Source: VRUE01 sp033856275 (GTDB taxonomy: Bacteria > Actinomycetota > Thermoleophilia > Solirubrobacterales > 70-9). From it: a DNA stretch of 21,417 bases. Below, piece after piece: positions 7,688 through 15,037 of the stretch. Position numbers and translations under genes: made by a program. The DNA lies in NCBI GenBank assembly GCA_033856275.1, contig JAWVFJ010000043.1, positions 1-21,417 on the forward strand, given 5' to 3'. Within the stretch, counting starts at the first letter, position 1, and each line of letters opens with the position of its first letter. Below the pieces are notes generated by a model that searched no databases, had not been told where the DNA came from, and worked only from the letters and a program-made list of their open reading frames with translations.

Positions 7688-8679
7688 CGCTCCGCCGCGC
7701 TTCGTTCACTGGCGGTCGGCAGGCCTGCGACGGCACGCGCGCTATCGCCGCGATGACGCTGCCGCCGTCGCTCGTACAGCTTGCGCTGGATCGAGAGCGT
7801 GGCGATGCCGGCGAGCACGATCGCCGTCAGGTTGACCGCCAACTGCGCCATTGCTCCCCGCCATTCCGACCAGTCGGCGAGGGCGGTGGCGACACCGATG
7901 TTGGCCGCGGCCGGAATCGTGGTGACCGAGATCAGCACTCCGATCAACGCCCCCGACTTGGCCGACGTCAGCGAGAGAACGCCCGCGGCACCAGCAAAGC
8001 AGGCGACGATGAACGAAAATTCGTCTGGCTTGGAGATGAACTGCGTCAGCGGGTGCATCGAGCCGCTGAAGTCCGCGTCGAGCATCCCGGTCGCCTTCGA
8101 GGCCAGCGTGAAGAGGAACGCAGCCGTGATCCCGATGGGGAAGCCGATCGCGAGCGCGGTGAGCGAGCGGATCGCCACGTTGCGTCGACGCTCGACAACG
8201 GCGACGCAGAAGCCGGCCAGTGGGCCGAACTCAGGGCCCACCACCATCGCCCCGACGATCAGGATGGGTGAGCCGAGGAATATCCCCACCGAGGCGATCA
8301 GGCAGGCGAGCACCATGAAGACGAGGAAATTGCCACCCAGCTCAGTGCTCTCCGAAGTACGCGCCTCGACCTCCTCCCAGACGACCGCATCGGAGGGCGT
8401 GCCTCGTGTCGCCCGCTCGGCCCGCTCGGCGGCTGCCGAGACTTGCGAGTCGATCTGCTCGAGTGAGATCGAGCCGTCGCGGCCAATCCCGATCTCCTTC
8501 AGATCCTCGATCAGCAAGCTCGCTTCCTCGCGGGCAACGTCGCAGAGGACGACATCTCCCTTGGGCTGGCGTGCGGCGCCGGCGAGGAAGACCAGGTTGG
8601 TCGTCGAGGGCGCGGCTTCGAGCAGGTCAAGGACCTTCCGGCAGCGATCTTCCGGGACGACGATCCTCAAGTGGACCAT
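7684..8679 (-). CDS. DUF389 family integral membrane protein
   Basis: A 331-residue protein. An N-terminal soluble domain (about 1-75, MVHLRIVVPEDRCRKVLDLLE..., ferredoxin-like alternation) is followed by a linker and then six or so membrane helices. The core has the DUF389 signatures LACLIASVGIFLGSPILIVGAMVVGPEFGPLAGF and FIVACFAGAAGVLSLTSAKSGALIGVLISVTTIPAAANIGVA. The family's biochemical role is not established. The ATG at 8679 is preceded by a TACGCT box 6 nt away, and the PHP phosphatase gene starts only 45 bp off in the opposite direction. It ends at a GTGA overlap with the small membrane protein gene. A longer open frame running to 9465 merely reads antisense to the PHP gene. Confidence 0.9.
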   Translation of the reverse strand: MVHLRIVVPEDRCRKVLDLLEAAPSTTNLVFLAGAARQPKGDVVLCDVAREEASLLIEDLKEIGIGRDGSISLEQIDSQVSAAAERAERATRGTPSDAVVWEEVEARTSESTELGGNFLVFMVLACLIASVGIFLGSPILIVGAMVVGPEFGPLAGFCVAVVERRRNVAIRSLTALAIGFPIGITAAFLFTLASKATGMLDADFSGSMHPLTQFISKPDEFSFIVACFAGAAGVLSLTSAKSGALIGVLISVTTIPAAANIGVATALADWSEWRGAMAQLAVNLTAIVLAGIATLSIQRKLYERRRQRHRGDSARAVAGLPTASERSAAER

Positions 8680-8724
8680 GGCTCCAGCGTATCCGTGGCC
8701 CGGGTCGCCTAGTCTCGCGTCTCC
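8680..8724. promoter_or_regulatory. 45-bp divergent promoter region between DUF389 and PHP genes
   Basis: On the plus strand TAGTCT (8710-8715) lies 9 nt before the PHP ATG. On the minus strand TACGCT (8686-8691 read in reverse) lies 6 nt before the DUF389 ATG. Neither start has a properly spaced SD, so both transcripts may be leaderless from back-to-back promoters whose upstream parts extend into the opposite gene. Confidence 0.5.
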
Positions 8725-9570
8725 ATGCTGACCGACTACCACCTCCACCTGCGGCCCGACGAGCTCGATACCCCTCCGGATCGCTTCTTCACGACCGAAA
8801 ACGTCGACCGCTACCTGGCCGCCGCCGAGGAGGCCGGTATCGCCGAGCTGGGCGTCTCCGAGCACGTCTACCGCTTCACCCAGGCCCTCGACCTCTGGCG
8901 CCATCCCTTCTGGGAGGAACAGGCGCGCGACGACCTCGACGCCTACTGCGAGTTCGTGCGCAGCACGCCGCTGCGGCTCGGGGTCGAGTGCGACTACGTC
9001 CCCGCAGCCGAAGACCGCACCGCGGCTCTGCTCGAGGCACGCGATTTCGACTACGTGGTCGGATCGGTCCACTTCATCGGCGACTCTGCCGTCGACCACC
9101 CGGGCTGGGATGTCTGGGAAAGCGGCAATGACCCGGACGAGGTCTGGCGCCGCTACTTCGCCACGCTCGCCGAGTGCGCCCGCTCCGGTCTTTTCGACAT
9201 CCTCGCCCATCCCGACCTGGTCAAGGTCTGGGGGAGCGCCCGAGCGCTGCCCGAGCGCGATCCGCGCTTTTTCTATGAGCCGGCGATCGAAGCGATAGCT
9301 GAGAGCGGTATCGCGGTCGAGGTCTCTACGGCGGGCCTGCGTAAGCCGGTCAGCGAGATCTATCCCGCGGCCGGCTTCGTCGAGATGTGCGTCGAGGCTG
9401 GCGCCGACTTTGCGCTGTCTTCTGACGCGCACCTGCCCGAGCAGGTCGGCTTCGCTTACGAGCAAGCGGTCGAGTTTCTCAGCGACCTTGGAGTGAGGGA
9501 GATCTGCGCCTTTGAAAACCGTCAGCGTCGGCTCGAGCCGCTCTCCGGCCCCGTGCGCGAGGATTCATAG
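8725..9570 (+). CDS. PHP-domain histidinol-phosphatase-like phosphoesterase (HisJ type)
   Basis: A 281-residue PHP superfamily metallo-phosphoesterase. Metal-binding motifs occur in canonical order: DYHLH at residues 4-8, SEH (about 50), GVECDY with the bridging Glu (about 90), GSVHF (about 115), AHPDL (about 162) and SSDAH (about 235). The layout matches HisJ-type histidinol-phosphate phosphatases, which release phosphate to give histidinol, but other PHP hydrolases share these motifs and no his genes are nearby. The start is the ATG at 8725 with a TANNNT box 9 nt upstream. The stop TAG (9568-9570) directly abuts the ispF ATG, so the two are surely co-transcribed. Confidence 0.88.
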   Translation: MLTDYHLHLRPDELDTPPDRFFTTENVDRYLAAAEEAGIAELGVSEHVYRFTQALDLWRHPFWEEQARDDLDAYCEFVRSTPLRLGVECDYVPAAEDRTAALLEARDFDYVVGSVHFIGDSAVDHPGWDVWESGNDPDEVWRRYFATLAECARSGLFDILAHPDLVKVWGSARALPERDPRFFYEPAIEAIAESGIAVEVSTAGLRKPVSEIYPAAGFVEMCVEAGADFALSSDAHLPEQVGFAYEQAVEFLSDLGVREICAFENRQRRLEPLSGPVREDS

Positions 9571-10026
9571 ATGAGCGTCGGGATCGGCTACGACAGCCAC
9601 CGCTTCGCCGATGGCCGCCGCCTCGTGCTTGGCGGAATCGAGATCGAGCACGCCCGCGGCCTTGCCGGCCACTCGGACGCCGACGTTCTCACCCACGCGG
9701 TGATCGATGCCCTGCTTGGCGCGGCCGGGATGGGAGACATCGGCACTCTCTTTCCCGACGACGAGGAGACCTGGCGCGACGCGGACTCGATTGACCTGCT
9801 GCGTACCGTCGTCGGCACCATTTCCGGCCGCATCGTCAACCTCGACGCGACCCTGATCTGCGAGGAGCCACGGATCGGCCCGCACCACGCCGAGATGGAG
9901 CGAACCCTTGCCGAGGCCACCTCGGCCCGGGTCAGCGTCAAGGCGACGAGCAACGAGGGGATGGGTTGGATCGGCCGGGGTGAGGGAATCGCCTGCATAG
10001 CGGTCGCTTCGGTGGATAGCGAATAA
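9571..10026 (+). CDS. ispF: 2-C-methyl-D-erythritol 2,4-cyclodiphosphate synthase IspF
   Basis: Fifth MEP pathway step: cyclises CDP-ME 2-phosphate to MEcPP with release of CMP. The 151-residue protein has the family's usual length (about 155-160). Zn ligands are in place: GYDSH (D8, H10) and THAV (H42). Further signatures are GHSDADVLTHAVIDALLGAAGMGDIGTLFPD, DATLICEEPRIGPH, and ATSNEGMGWIGRGEGIA near the C-terminus. The ATG follows the upstream PHP stop with no gap; a GAGGA within the end of the PHP gene may serve as SD. Unlike many actinobacteria, ispD is not adjacent but separated by the DUF389/PHP block. Confidence 0.97.
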   Translation: MSVGIGYDSHRFADGRRLVLGGIEIEHARGLAGHSDADVLTHAVIDALLGAAGMGDIGTLFPDDEETWRDADSIDLLRTVVGTISGRIVNLDATLICEEPRIGPHHAEMERTLAEATSARVSVKATSNEGMGWIGRGEGIACIAVASVDSE

Positions 10027-10040
10027 CCTTCGCCGCTGCG

Positions 10041-11690
10041 ATGGGAATGCTGAAGTCGATAGCGGCGAGCGCTCGTCAGTCGGTCTCCGACTCGGTCTTC
10101 GAGGCGAAGGTGCTGCACGAGGCGGGGATCGTCGGCCTGGTCCGTCCCGACAAGGCAGCCAAGGTCGCGACCACCTTCCTGCGCTGGGGCGCCTCGCCGG
10201 CGACCGGGGTGGCCACCGCGGCGCACAAATACCCGCACGAGGCGATGCTGATCGACGAACGCGGCTCGCTCAGCTTCGAACGGGTTCACCGCCGTTCCAA
10301 TGCGCTCGCTCACGCCTTCGCGGGTATGGGGATCGGTCACGGGGACGGGATCGGGATCATGTGCCGCAACCACCGCGGCTTCGTCGAGGCGACGCTCGCC
10401 GCCGCCAAGCTCGGCGCCAGCGCGCTTTATCTGAACACGATGTTCGCTGGTCCCCAGTTGGTCGAGGTGACGCGGCGCGAGGCGCCGAAGGCGCTTATCT
10501 ACGACGAGGAGTTCGCAAATCTGCTCGACGGCATCGACGCAGACATCGCTCACATCGTCGCCTGGAGCGACGGCACGCCGCAGGGGCCGACCCTCGACTC
10601 GCTGATCGCCGCCAACGCCGACTCCGACCTGAAGCCGCCGCCGGACAAACCTCGCTTCGTGATCCTCACCTCGGGCACCACGGGCACCCCCAAGGGCGCC
10701 CAGCGCTCCAGCCCCGACGGCCTGCTGGCGATGGCGGCGCTGATCGACAAGATTCCCTACCGGGCTCGGGAGACGATGATGATCGCGGCGCCGCTATTCC
10801 ACTCCTGGGGCTTCTTCCACTTCGTGATGAGCCTGCCGACGGCCTCGACGATGGTGCTGCGCCGGCGCTTCGACGAGGAGGAGACGCTGCGGGCAGTGCA
10901 GGACTACCGCGCCGACGTGCTGGCGGTCGTGCCGGTAATGCTGCAGCGCATCCTGCGCCTGCCCGAGGAGACGCTCAACGCCCACGACCTTTCCACGCTG
11001 CGCATTACCTCGGCTTCCGGCTCGGCGCTACCGGGGGAGCTGGCGACCGAGTGGATGGACCGCTTCGGCGACACCGTCTACAACCTCTATGGCTCGACCG
11101 AGGTCGCCTACGCGACCGTCGCCACTCCCGAGGACCTGCGCGCCGCACCGGGAACGGCGGGGCGGCCGCCGCGGGGCACGGTCGTGCGCCTCTATGACGA
11201 GGCGGGCCGCGAGGTCCCCGATGGCGAGGTCGGGCGGATCTTCGTCGGCAACGAGATGTCCTTCGAGGGCTACACCGGCGGCGGCGGCAAGGAGGTGATT
11301 GACGGCCTGCTGAGCAGCGGCGACGTCGGTCACATCGATTCCGGCGGCCGGCTCTTCATCGACGGTCGCGACGACGAGATGATCGTCTCCGGTGGCGAGA
11401 ACGTCTTCCCTCGCGAGATCGAGGACTTGCTTGCCGATTACAACGGTGTGGCCGAGGTGGCGGTGATCGGGGTCGAGGACGAGGAGTTCGGTCAGCGACT
11501 GAAGGCTTTCGTCGTCGCCAACGGTGAGGCCGAGATCTCCGAAGAAGAGCTGAGGGCCTACGTCAAGGCGAACCTCGCCGCATATAAGGCGCCGCGCGAG
11601 ATCGAGTTCCTCGACGAGCTGCCCCGCAACGCGACCGGCAAGATCCTCAAGCGCGAGCTGCACGCGCGTGAGGCGCAGGGGTCGGCTTAG
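10041..11690 (+). CDS. AMP-binding acyl-CoA synthetase (FadD-like)
   Basis: A 549-residue adenylate-forming enzyme activating a carboxylic acid, probably a fatty acid, via acyl-AMP to acyl-CoA. Motifs in order: P-loop-like TSGTTGTPKGA (about 210), APLFHSWGFFHF, ITSASGSALPGEL, YGSTEVAYAT (A5 motif), SSGDVGHIDSGGRLFIDGRDDEMIVSGGENVFPREIE (A7-A8 hinge), and the catalytic-lysine loop RNATGKILKREL near the C-terminus (A10). It starts 14 nt after ispF, so it likely belongs to the same transcript. No SD is visible at the chosen ATG; a second in-frame ATG lies 6 nt downstream. Chain-length specificity cannot be read. The gene ends in repeat copy B, whose arm contains its TAG stop. Confidence 0.93.
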   Translation: MGMLKSIAASARQSVSDSVFEAKVLHEAGIVGLVRPDKAAKVATTFLRWGASPATGVATAAHKYPHEAMLIDERGSLSFERVHRRSNALAHAFAGMGIGHGDGIGIMCRNHRGFVEATLAAAKLGASALYLNTMFAGPQLVEVTRREAPKALIYDEEFANLLDGIDADIAHIVAWSDGTPQGPTLDSLIAANADSDLKPPPDKPRFVILTSGTTGTPKGAQRSSPDGLLAMAALIDKIPYRARETMMIAAPLFHSWGFFHFVMSLPTASTMVLRRRFDEEETLRAVQDYRADVLAVVPVMLQRILRLPEETLNAHDLSTLRITSASGSALPGELATEWMDRFGDTVYNLYGSTEVAYATVATPEDLRAAPGTAGRPPRGTVVRLYDEAGREVPDGEVGRIFVGNEMSFEGYTGGGGKEVIDGLLSSGDVGHIDSGGRLFIDGRDDEMIVSGGENVFPREIEDLLADYNGVAEVAVIGVEDEEFGQRLKAFVVANGEAEISEEELRAYVKANLAAYKAPREIEFLDELPRNATGKILKRELHAREAQGSA

Positions 11691-11806
11691 CGCCAATCCC
11701 GGCAGGGGTTTCACTTAACTTTTTGGGTGGAGCGTGGGCTGCTGGCGCCTCAAGGTCGGCGCCCAAAAAGTACAGGGCGTTCCACCCTGCCGGGATTGGC
11801 GCTAAG
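11686..11806 (+). repeat. Structured palindromic element, copy B
   Basis: A 22-bp perfect inverted repeat (11686-11707 with 11785-11806) includes the acyl-CoA synthetase stop TAG. An inner stem of at least 10 bp (11718-11727 with 11762-11771) is formed by ACTTTTTGGG and CCCAAAAAGT. It shares with copy A (2086-2199) the aligned stop codon, the CACTTAACTTTTT flank and the AAAAAGTACA...CGTTCCA flank. Stem differences between the copies are compensatory. Apical sequences (about 30 nt) are unrelated. Confidence 0.85.
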
Positions 11807-11877
11807 TGCGTCTCGCAAGCTCGCTAAATGCGCGTTTTTGCGTCGAGCGGGGGTAGCTACTCCTCCGGCCCGGATAG

Positions 11878-11883
11878 TAGGTT
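11878..11883 (+). promoter_or_regulatory. -10-like box TAGGTT before the coiled-coil gene
   Basis: TAGGTT (TANNNT) ends 8 nt before the ATG at 11892, and no SD is present. It suggests a leaderless transcript starting downstream of repeat B. Confidence 0.4.
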
Positions 11884-11891
11884 GCCGGTTC

Positions 11892-12761
11892 ATGGGCGAT
11901 CCTGCGGCGCAACTAAGGGCGGTTGGAGCGGCAAACGAAGAGTTGCACGAGACCGCCAAGCAAGCACTCGAGTGGGTGCGGGTCAGCGAGGCGCGGGTCG
12001 CCAAAGCCGAGGCGCGCAGCGAGGAGCTTCGGGCTGAGCTGAAGCAGCGGGCGATGGCGACTCTGCGCAAGCTTGGCGTGGAAGGGCGCGAGCGGATCGC
12101 GGCCGAACGCCGCAGGCGCAAGGAAGCCGAGGCGCGCGCGACGCGGGCCGAGGCCGCGCGCGATCGGGCTGAGCTGAGCTTCGAGCAGATTCAGGCGAAA
12201 GCGGAAGGGGAGCGCGAGGCGATAGCTAAAGAGCTGAGCGCGGTTCGGGCCGGGTCCGAGCGGGCGCTCGCGAAAGGCATCGAGCTGGCCGAGGGTAAGA
12301 CTGCTGCCCGCCACAAGGAGGCACTCGACAAAGTCAGGCTCGAGGCCGATCGGCGCGTTGCCGCGGCCGAGCAGCGTGCCGTCGAAGCCGAGGCCGCGGC
12401 GGCCGAGGCCCACCAGCTCGCCGTCAAGCTCGAGACCGAGATCGAGGAGCGGGTCATGCAGGGCACCGAGGAGGTGCGCCGCGAGGCCGACGAACGGGTC
12501 CGTACCCTGGTCGAGAAGGTCGAAGGCGATGCCGCCGAGAAGGCGCGAACCCGCGCGGAGGAGGCGCTGAAAGCTGAGTCTGAGCGGATCCGGGCGCAAG
12601 CCGAGCAGCGCGAGGACCGGGTCAGGCGCGCGGCTGAGGATGAGATCAAGGCGAGCACTTCACGGGCGCGGCGCGAGGTTCTGGCCGCGGCCGAGAAGAC
12701 CGCGCCTTCGTGGGAGCGGCGCGAGGCGGCCGCTTCCGGGTCCGGTTACCGGACCTTCTAG
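11892..12761 (+). CDS. Long coiled-coil protein of unknown function
   Basis: A 289-residue protein dominated by Ala, Glu, Arg and Lys in heptad-like arrays from about residue 12 to 275 (ANEELHETAKQALEWV, EARSEELRAELKQRAM, AEQRAVEAEAAAAEA, VRREADERVRTLVEKVE). It has no signal peptide or membrane segment, and ends in a short Gly/Ser-Tyr-Arg-Thr-Phe tail. Such composition makes any homology call unreliable; it could be a structural or scaffold protein. The ATG at 11892 is preferred because the upstream part of the open frame runs through repeat B, and a TANNNT box lies 8 nt before it. The cysS start follows 20 nt after the stop, with its own -10-like box. Confidence 0.75.
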   Translation: MGDPAAQLRAVGAANEELHETAKQALEWVRVSEARVAKAEARSEELRAELKQRAMATLRKLGVEGRERIAAERRRRKEAEARATRAEAARDRAELSFEQIQAKAEGEREAIAKELSAVRAGSERALAKGIELAEGKTAARHKEALDKVRLEADRRVAAAEQRAVEAEAAAAEAHQLAVKLETEIEERVMQGTEEVRREADERVRTLVEKVEGDAAEKARTRAEEALKAESERIRAQAEQREDRVRRAAEDEIKASTSRARREVLAAAEKTAPSWERREAAASGSGYRTF

Positions 12762-12768
12762 TTCTCTT

Positions 12769-12774
12769 TAGCAT
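12769..12774 (+). promoter_or_regulatory. -10-like box TAGCAT before cysS
   Basis: TAGCAT (TANNNT) ends 7 nt before the cysS ATG at 12782, inside the 20-nt gap after the coiled-coil gene. There is no SD, consistent with a leaderless cysS transcript. Confidence 0.45.
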
Positions 12775-12781
12775 CCGCCCG

Positions 12782-14212
12782 ATGCGAGAGGTGCGGATCA
12801 GGGACACGCTGACGGGCGAGCCCGTCACGCTCGACCCCGGCCACGAAGTGGGCATCTACGCCTGCGGCCCAACCGTCTATAGCCGCATCCATATCGGCAA
12901 CGCGCGGCCGTTCGTCGTTTTCTCTCTCTTCGCCCGGTTTTTGAAGTCGGAGGGATACTCGGCGAAGTTGGTGATCAACGTCACCGACATCAACGACAAG
13001 ATCTACGCTGCCGCCGGCGAGGCGCGCGAAGGGTCGGCCGCGTTCGCCGAGCGGATGACCGAGGCCTATTTTGAGGACACCGATCGGCTTGGCTTGGGAA
13101 GGCCCGATGCGGAGCCGCTGGCGACGGAGACGATCGAGGGGATCGTGGCGCTGATCTCCGACCTGATCGCGGCGGATCACGCCTATGAGTCGGGCGGCGA
13201 CGTCTACTTCCGGGTACGCAGCTTTGACGACTACGGCAAGCTCTCCAACCGCCGCACCGAGGACATGGACCAGGGCGAGGAGGCCGGCTCGGCGTCGCTC
13301 AAGGGAGATCCGCTCGATTTCGCGCTCTGGAAGGCCCACAAGCCTGGCGAGGACACCTCCTGGGACTCGCCCTGGGGCCCTGGGCGGCCCGGCTGGCACA
13401 TCGAGTGCTCGGCAATGGCGGAGGCCGAGCTGGGACCGTCCTTCGCGATTCACGGCGGAGGTTCGGACCTCGTATTTCCACATCACGAGAACGAGATCGC
13501 CCAGTCGGAGGCGGCTGAGCGGCCGTTTGCCCAGGCGTGGATGCACAACGGAATGGTCGAGACGGACGCCGAGAAGATGTCTAAGTCCGAGGGGAACATC
13601 TTTCAGCTCTCCGAGGCGTTGGATCGTTACGGGCGCGAGGCGGTGATTGCCTACCTGATCTCGGGGCACTACCGGCAGCCGCTTGCTTTTGGGGCCGAGC
13701 AAATGGACCAGGCAGTGGCACGCGTCGAACGGCTCCGAAATTTCTTCCGGGAGCACCTCATAGGGGAGGCCGGGGGGGTCTCGTCGGAGCAACAGCGGGG
13801 AGGCTCCGCCGAGACCCCCCCGGCCTCCCGCATCGAGGCGTTTCGCGAGGCTCTTGCCGATGACTTCAACACGCCGCGAGCGATGGCTCAGGTCTCCGAG
13901 TTGGTTTCAGAAGCCAATCGCGAGGAGATTCCGGGCGCGCGGGAGGCTGTGGAGGAGATGCTCGAGCTGCTGGGGCTCGATTCGCTCGCAAAGGAGAAAG
14001 TCACCGAAGGTGCCGCGACATCGACGGTTGGGCTGGCGGTTGGAGCGTCAGGGGAAGTGCTTCGGCCCAAGGAGGTGCTGCTGGCAGAACGCGAGGAGGC
14101 GAGGGCGGCACGAGACTTCAAGCGCGCCGATGCGATTCGCGACCAGCTGACAGAGATGGGCTGGGAGGTCCGCGATTCTGCCGACGGGGCGAAGCTCGTG
14201 CCCAAGGGCTAG
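12782..14212 (+). CDS. cysS: Cysteinyl-tRNA synthetase CysS
   Basis: Class I aminoacyl-tRNA synthetase charging tRNA-Cys. The 476 residues include the HIGH-equivalent IHIGNARPFVVFSLFARFL (about 36), zinc-site residues in YACGPTVY and HIECSAMAEAELG, FAIHGGGSDLVFPHHENEIAQSEA, and KMSKS in EKMSKSEGN (about 265). The C-terminal helical domain has DDFNTPRAM and ARAARDFKRADAIRDQLTEMGWEV. All key residues are present. Between the connective helix RLRNFFREHLI and IEAFREALADDFNTP lies an extra loop of about 22 residues, rich in Gly/Ser/Glu and encoded by a 27-bp-arm palindrome (13764-13829). The ATG at 12782 fits the family's N-terminus; longer frames read back into the coiled-coil gene. The stop abuts the rlmB ATG. 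Confidence 0.97.
   Translation: MREVRIRDTLTGEPVTLDPGHEVGIYACGPTVYSRIHIGNARPFVVFSLFARFLKSEGYSAKLVINVTDINDKIYAAAGEAREGSAAFAERMTEAYFEDTDRLGLGRPDAEPLATETIEGIVALISDLIAADHAYESGGDVYFRVRSFDDYGKLSNRRTEDMDQGEEAGSASLKGDPLDFALWKAHKPGEDTSWDSPWGPGRPGWHIECSAMAEAELGPSFAIHGGGSDLVFPHHENEIAQSEAAERPFAQAWMHNGMVETDAEKMSKSEGNIFQLSEALDRYGREAVIAYLISGHYRQPLAFGAEQMDQAVARVERLRNFFREHLIGEAGGVSSEQQRGGSAETPPASRIEAFREALADDFNTPRAMAQVSELVSEANREEIPGAREAVEEMLELLGLDSLAKEKVTEGAATSTVGLAVGASGEVLRPKEVLLAEREEARAARDFKRADAIRDQLTEMGWEVRDSADGAKLVPKG
13764..13829 (+). repeat. Long palindrome in-frame inside cysS
   Basis: The left arm (13764-13790) and right arm (13803-13829) are reverse complements over 26 of 27 positions; the only mismatch is T13784 against C13809. 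The 12-nt loop is AACAGCGGGGAG. The arms include a run of seven G and the matching seven C. The segment encodes about 22 residues (GEAGGVSSEQQ, then RGGSAETPPAS) at a variable loop before the DDFNTP helix. It looks like an insertion that kept the reading frame. Confidence 0.85.
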
Positions 14213-14863
14213 ATGGCTTCGCAGCTGATTTACGGCAAGCAGCCGGTCGCCGAGGCGGAGCGGGGGAGGCGGCAGGTCCAGCGGGTTTGGCGGGTCCCCG
14301 AGACTTCGCCTGAGGAGTTGGAGCGGCTGTGTGGGTCGCCGGATCATCAGGGGGTCGTGGCCGAAGTCGAGCCCTACCCCTATGTGGGGGCGGCGGAGCT
14401 GCTGAGCAGGGAGAACGCGCTGCTTGTCGCGCTGGACCAGGTGCAGGATCCGCGCAACCTTGGGGCTGTCGCTCGTTCGGCCGAGGTGGCGGGGGCGGCC
14501 GGGCTCGTCATTCCCGAGCGGCGCTCGGCGGCGGTGACGGCCGTTGCCTGCAAGGCCTCGGCGGGGGCTGTTGAGCACCTGCCGATTGCTCATGTCCGCA
14601 ATCTCGCCGACTGGCTCGGTGAGGCGAAGCAAGCTGGCTTTTGGATCTGGGGCGCTGACGCCGAGGCGGAGCAGGCGCCCTGGGACGTCGACCTGAGTGG
14701 CCCGGCAGTGTTGGTTCTGGGTGGGGAGGGCCAGGGCTTGCGCCCGCGCGTCGCTTCGGCCTGCGACGGACTCGTCGCCCTTCCGCAGCGGGGCAGGATC
14801 GACTCGCTCAACGTCTCGGCGGCCGCTGCGGCGTTGCTTTTCGACGCCGTTCGGCAGCGGTAG
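14213..14863 (+). CDS. rlmB: TrmH/RlmB-family SPOUT RNA 2'-O-methyltransferase
   Basis: SAM-dependent methyltransferase of the TrmH group; RlmB modifies G2251 of 23S rRNA. The three knot motifs are clear: LDQVQDPRNLGAVARSAEVAG (motif 1, catalytic Arg/Asn), LVLGGEGQGLRPRV (motif 2) and IDSLNVSAAAAALLF (motif 3). An N-terminal substrate-binding domain (YGKQPVAEAE...HQGVVAEVEPY, about residues 1-65) is present but short, so at 216 residues it is below the usual 240-250. Placement after cysS matches Bacillus and mycobacteria. The ATG immediately follows the cysS TAG, so translation is probably coupled. Family is certain; the exact rRNA target is inferred. Confidence 0.9.
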   Translation: MASQLIYGKQPVAEAERGRRQVQRVWRVPETSPEELERLCGSPDHQGVVAEVEPYPYVGAAELLSRENALLVALDQVQDPRNLGAVARSAEVAGAAGLVIPERRSAAVTAVACKASAGAVEHLPIAHVRNLADWLGEAKQAGFWIWGADAEAEQAPWDVDLSGPAVLVLGGEGQGLRPRVASACDGLVALPQRGRIDSLNVSAAAAALLFDAVRQR

Positions 14864-14900
14864 CTACTGCAACGGCGTTTGCACAAATTTGGATTCGGGG

Positions 14901-14928
14901 TTGACAGAACACTGCGCGACCGTAAACT
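14901..14928 (+). promoter_or_regulatory. Consensus-like sigma-70 promoter for sigH
   Basis: TTGACA (14901-14906) and TAAACT (14923-14928) are separated by 16 bp in the gap after rlmB. A start site near 14935 would give a leader of about 100 nt before the GTG at 15038. It is the best -35/-10 pair seen in the window. Confidence 0.7.
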
Positions 14929-14934
14929 AACGCG

Positions 14935-15037
14935 GCAACAAGGGTGAACCTCAGCTTGAGTCTGAGATTGCCCAGTCCATAAAGGGCGCCGCCAGGGGAG
15001 GTAAGGCGCCACGACCCTTCGTCAAGGAGAAGGATCT
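14935..15037 (+). promoter_or_regulatory. About 100-nt 5' leader of sigH
   Basis: The leader contains GGCGCC twice (14985-14990 and 15005-15010), able to form a 6-bp stem around a GGGGAGG sequence, and a CTCAG/CTGAG pair near 14950-14967. The true SD AAGGAG (15024-15029) lies 8 nt before the GTG. Post-transcriptional control is possible but only inferred. Confidence 0.35.

Noticed and set aside
7781..8731. 316-residue plus-strand frame opposite DUF389
   Set aside because: Ser/Ala/Thr-rich shadow of the DUF389 gene, no motifs, no initiation signal.
14868..14894. Inverted repeats GTAGCTAC and GCAA/TTGC around and after the rlmB stop as a terminator
   Set aside because: The stems are very short (4-7 bp) and the first has no loop; too weak to call.
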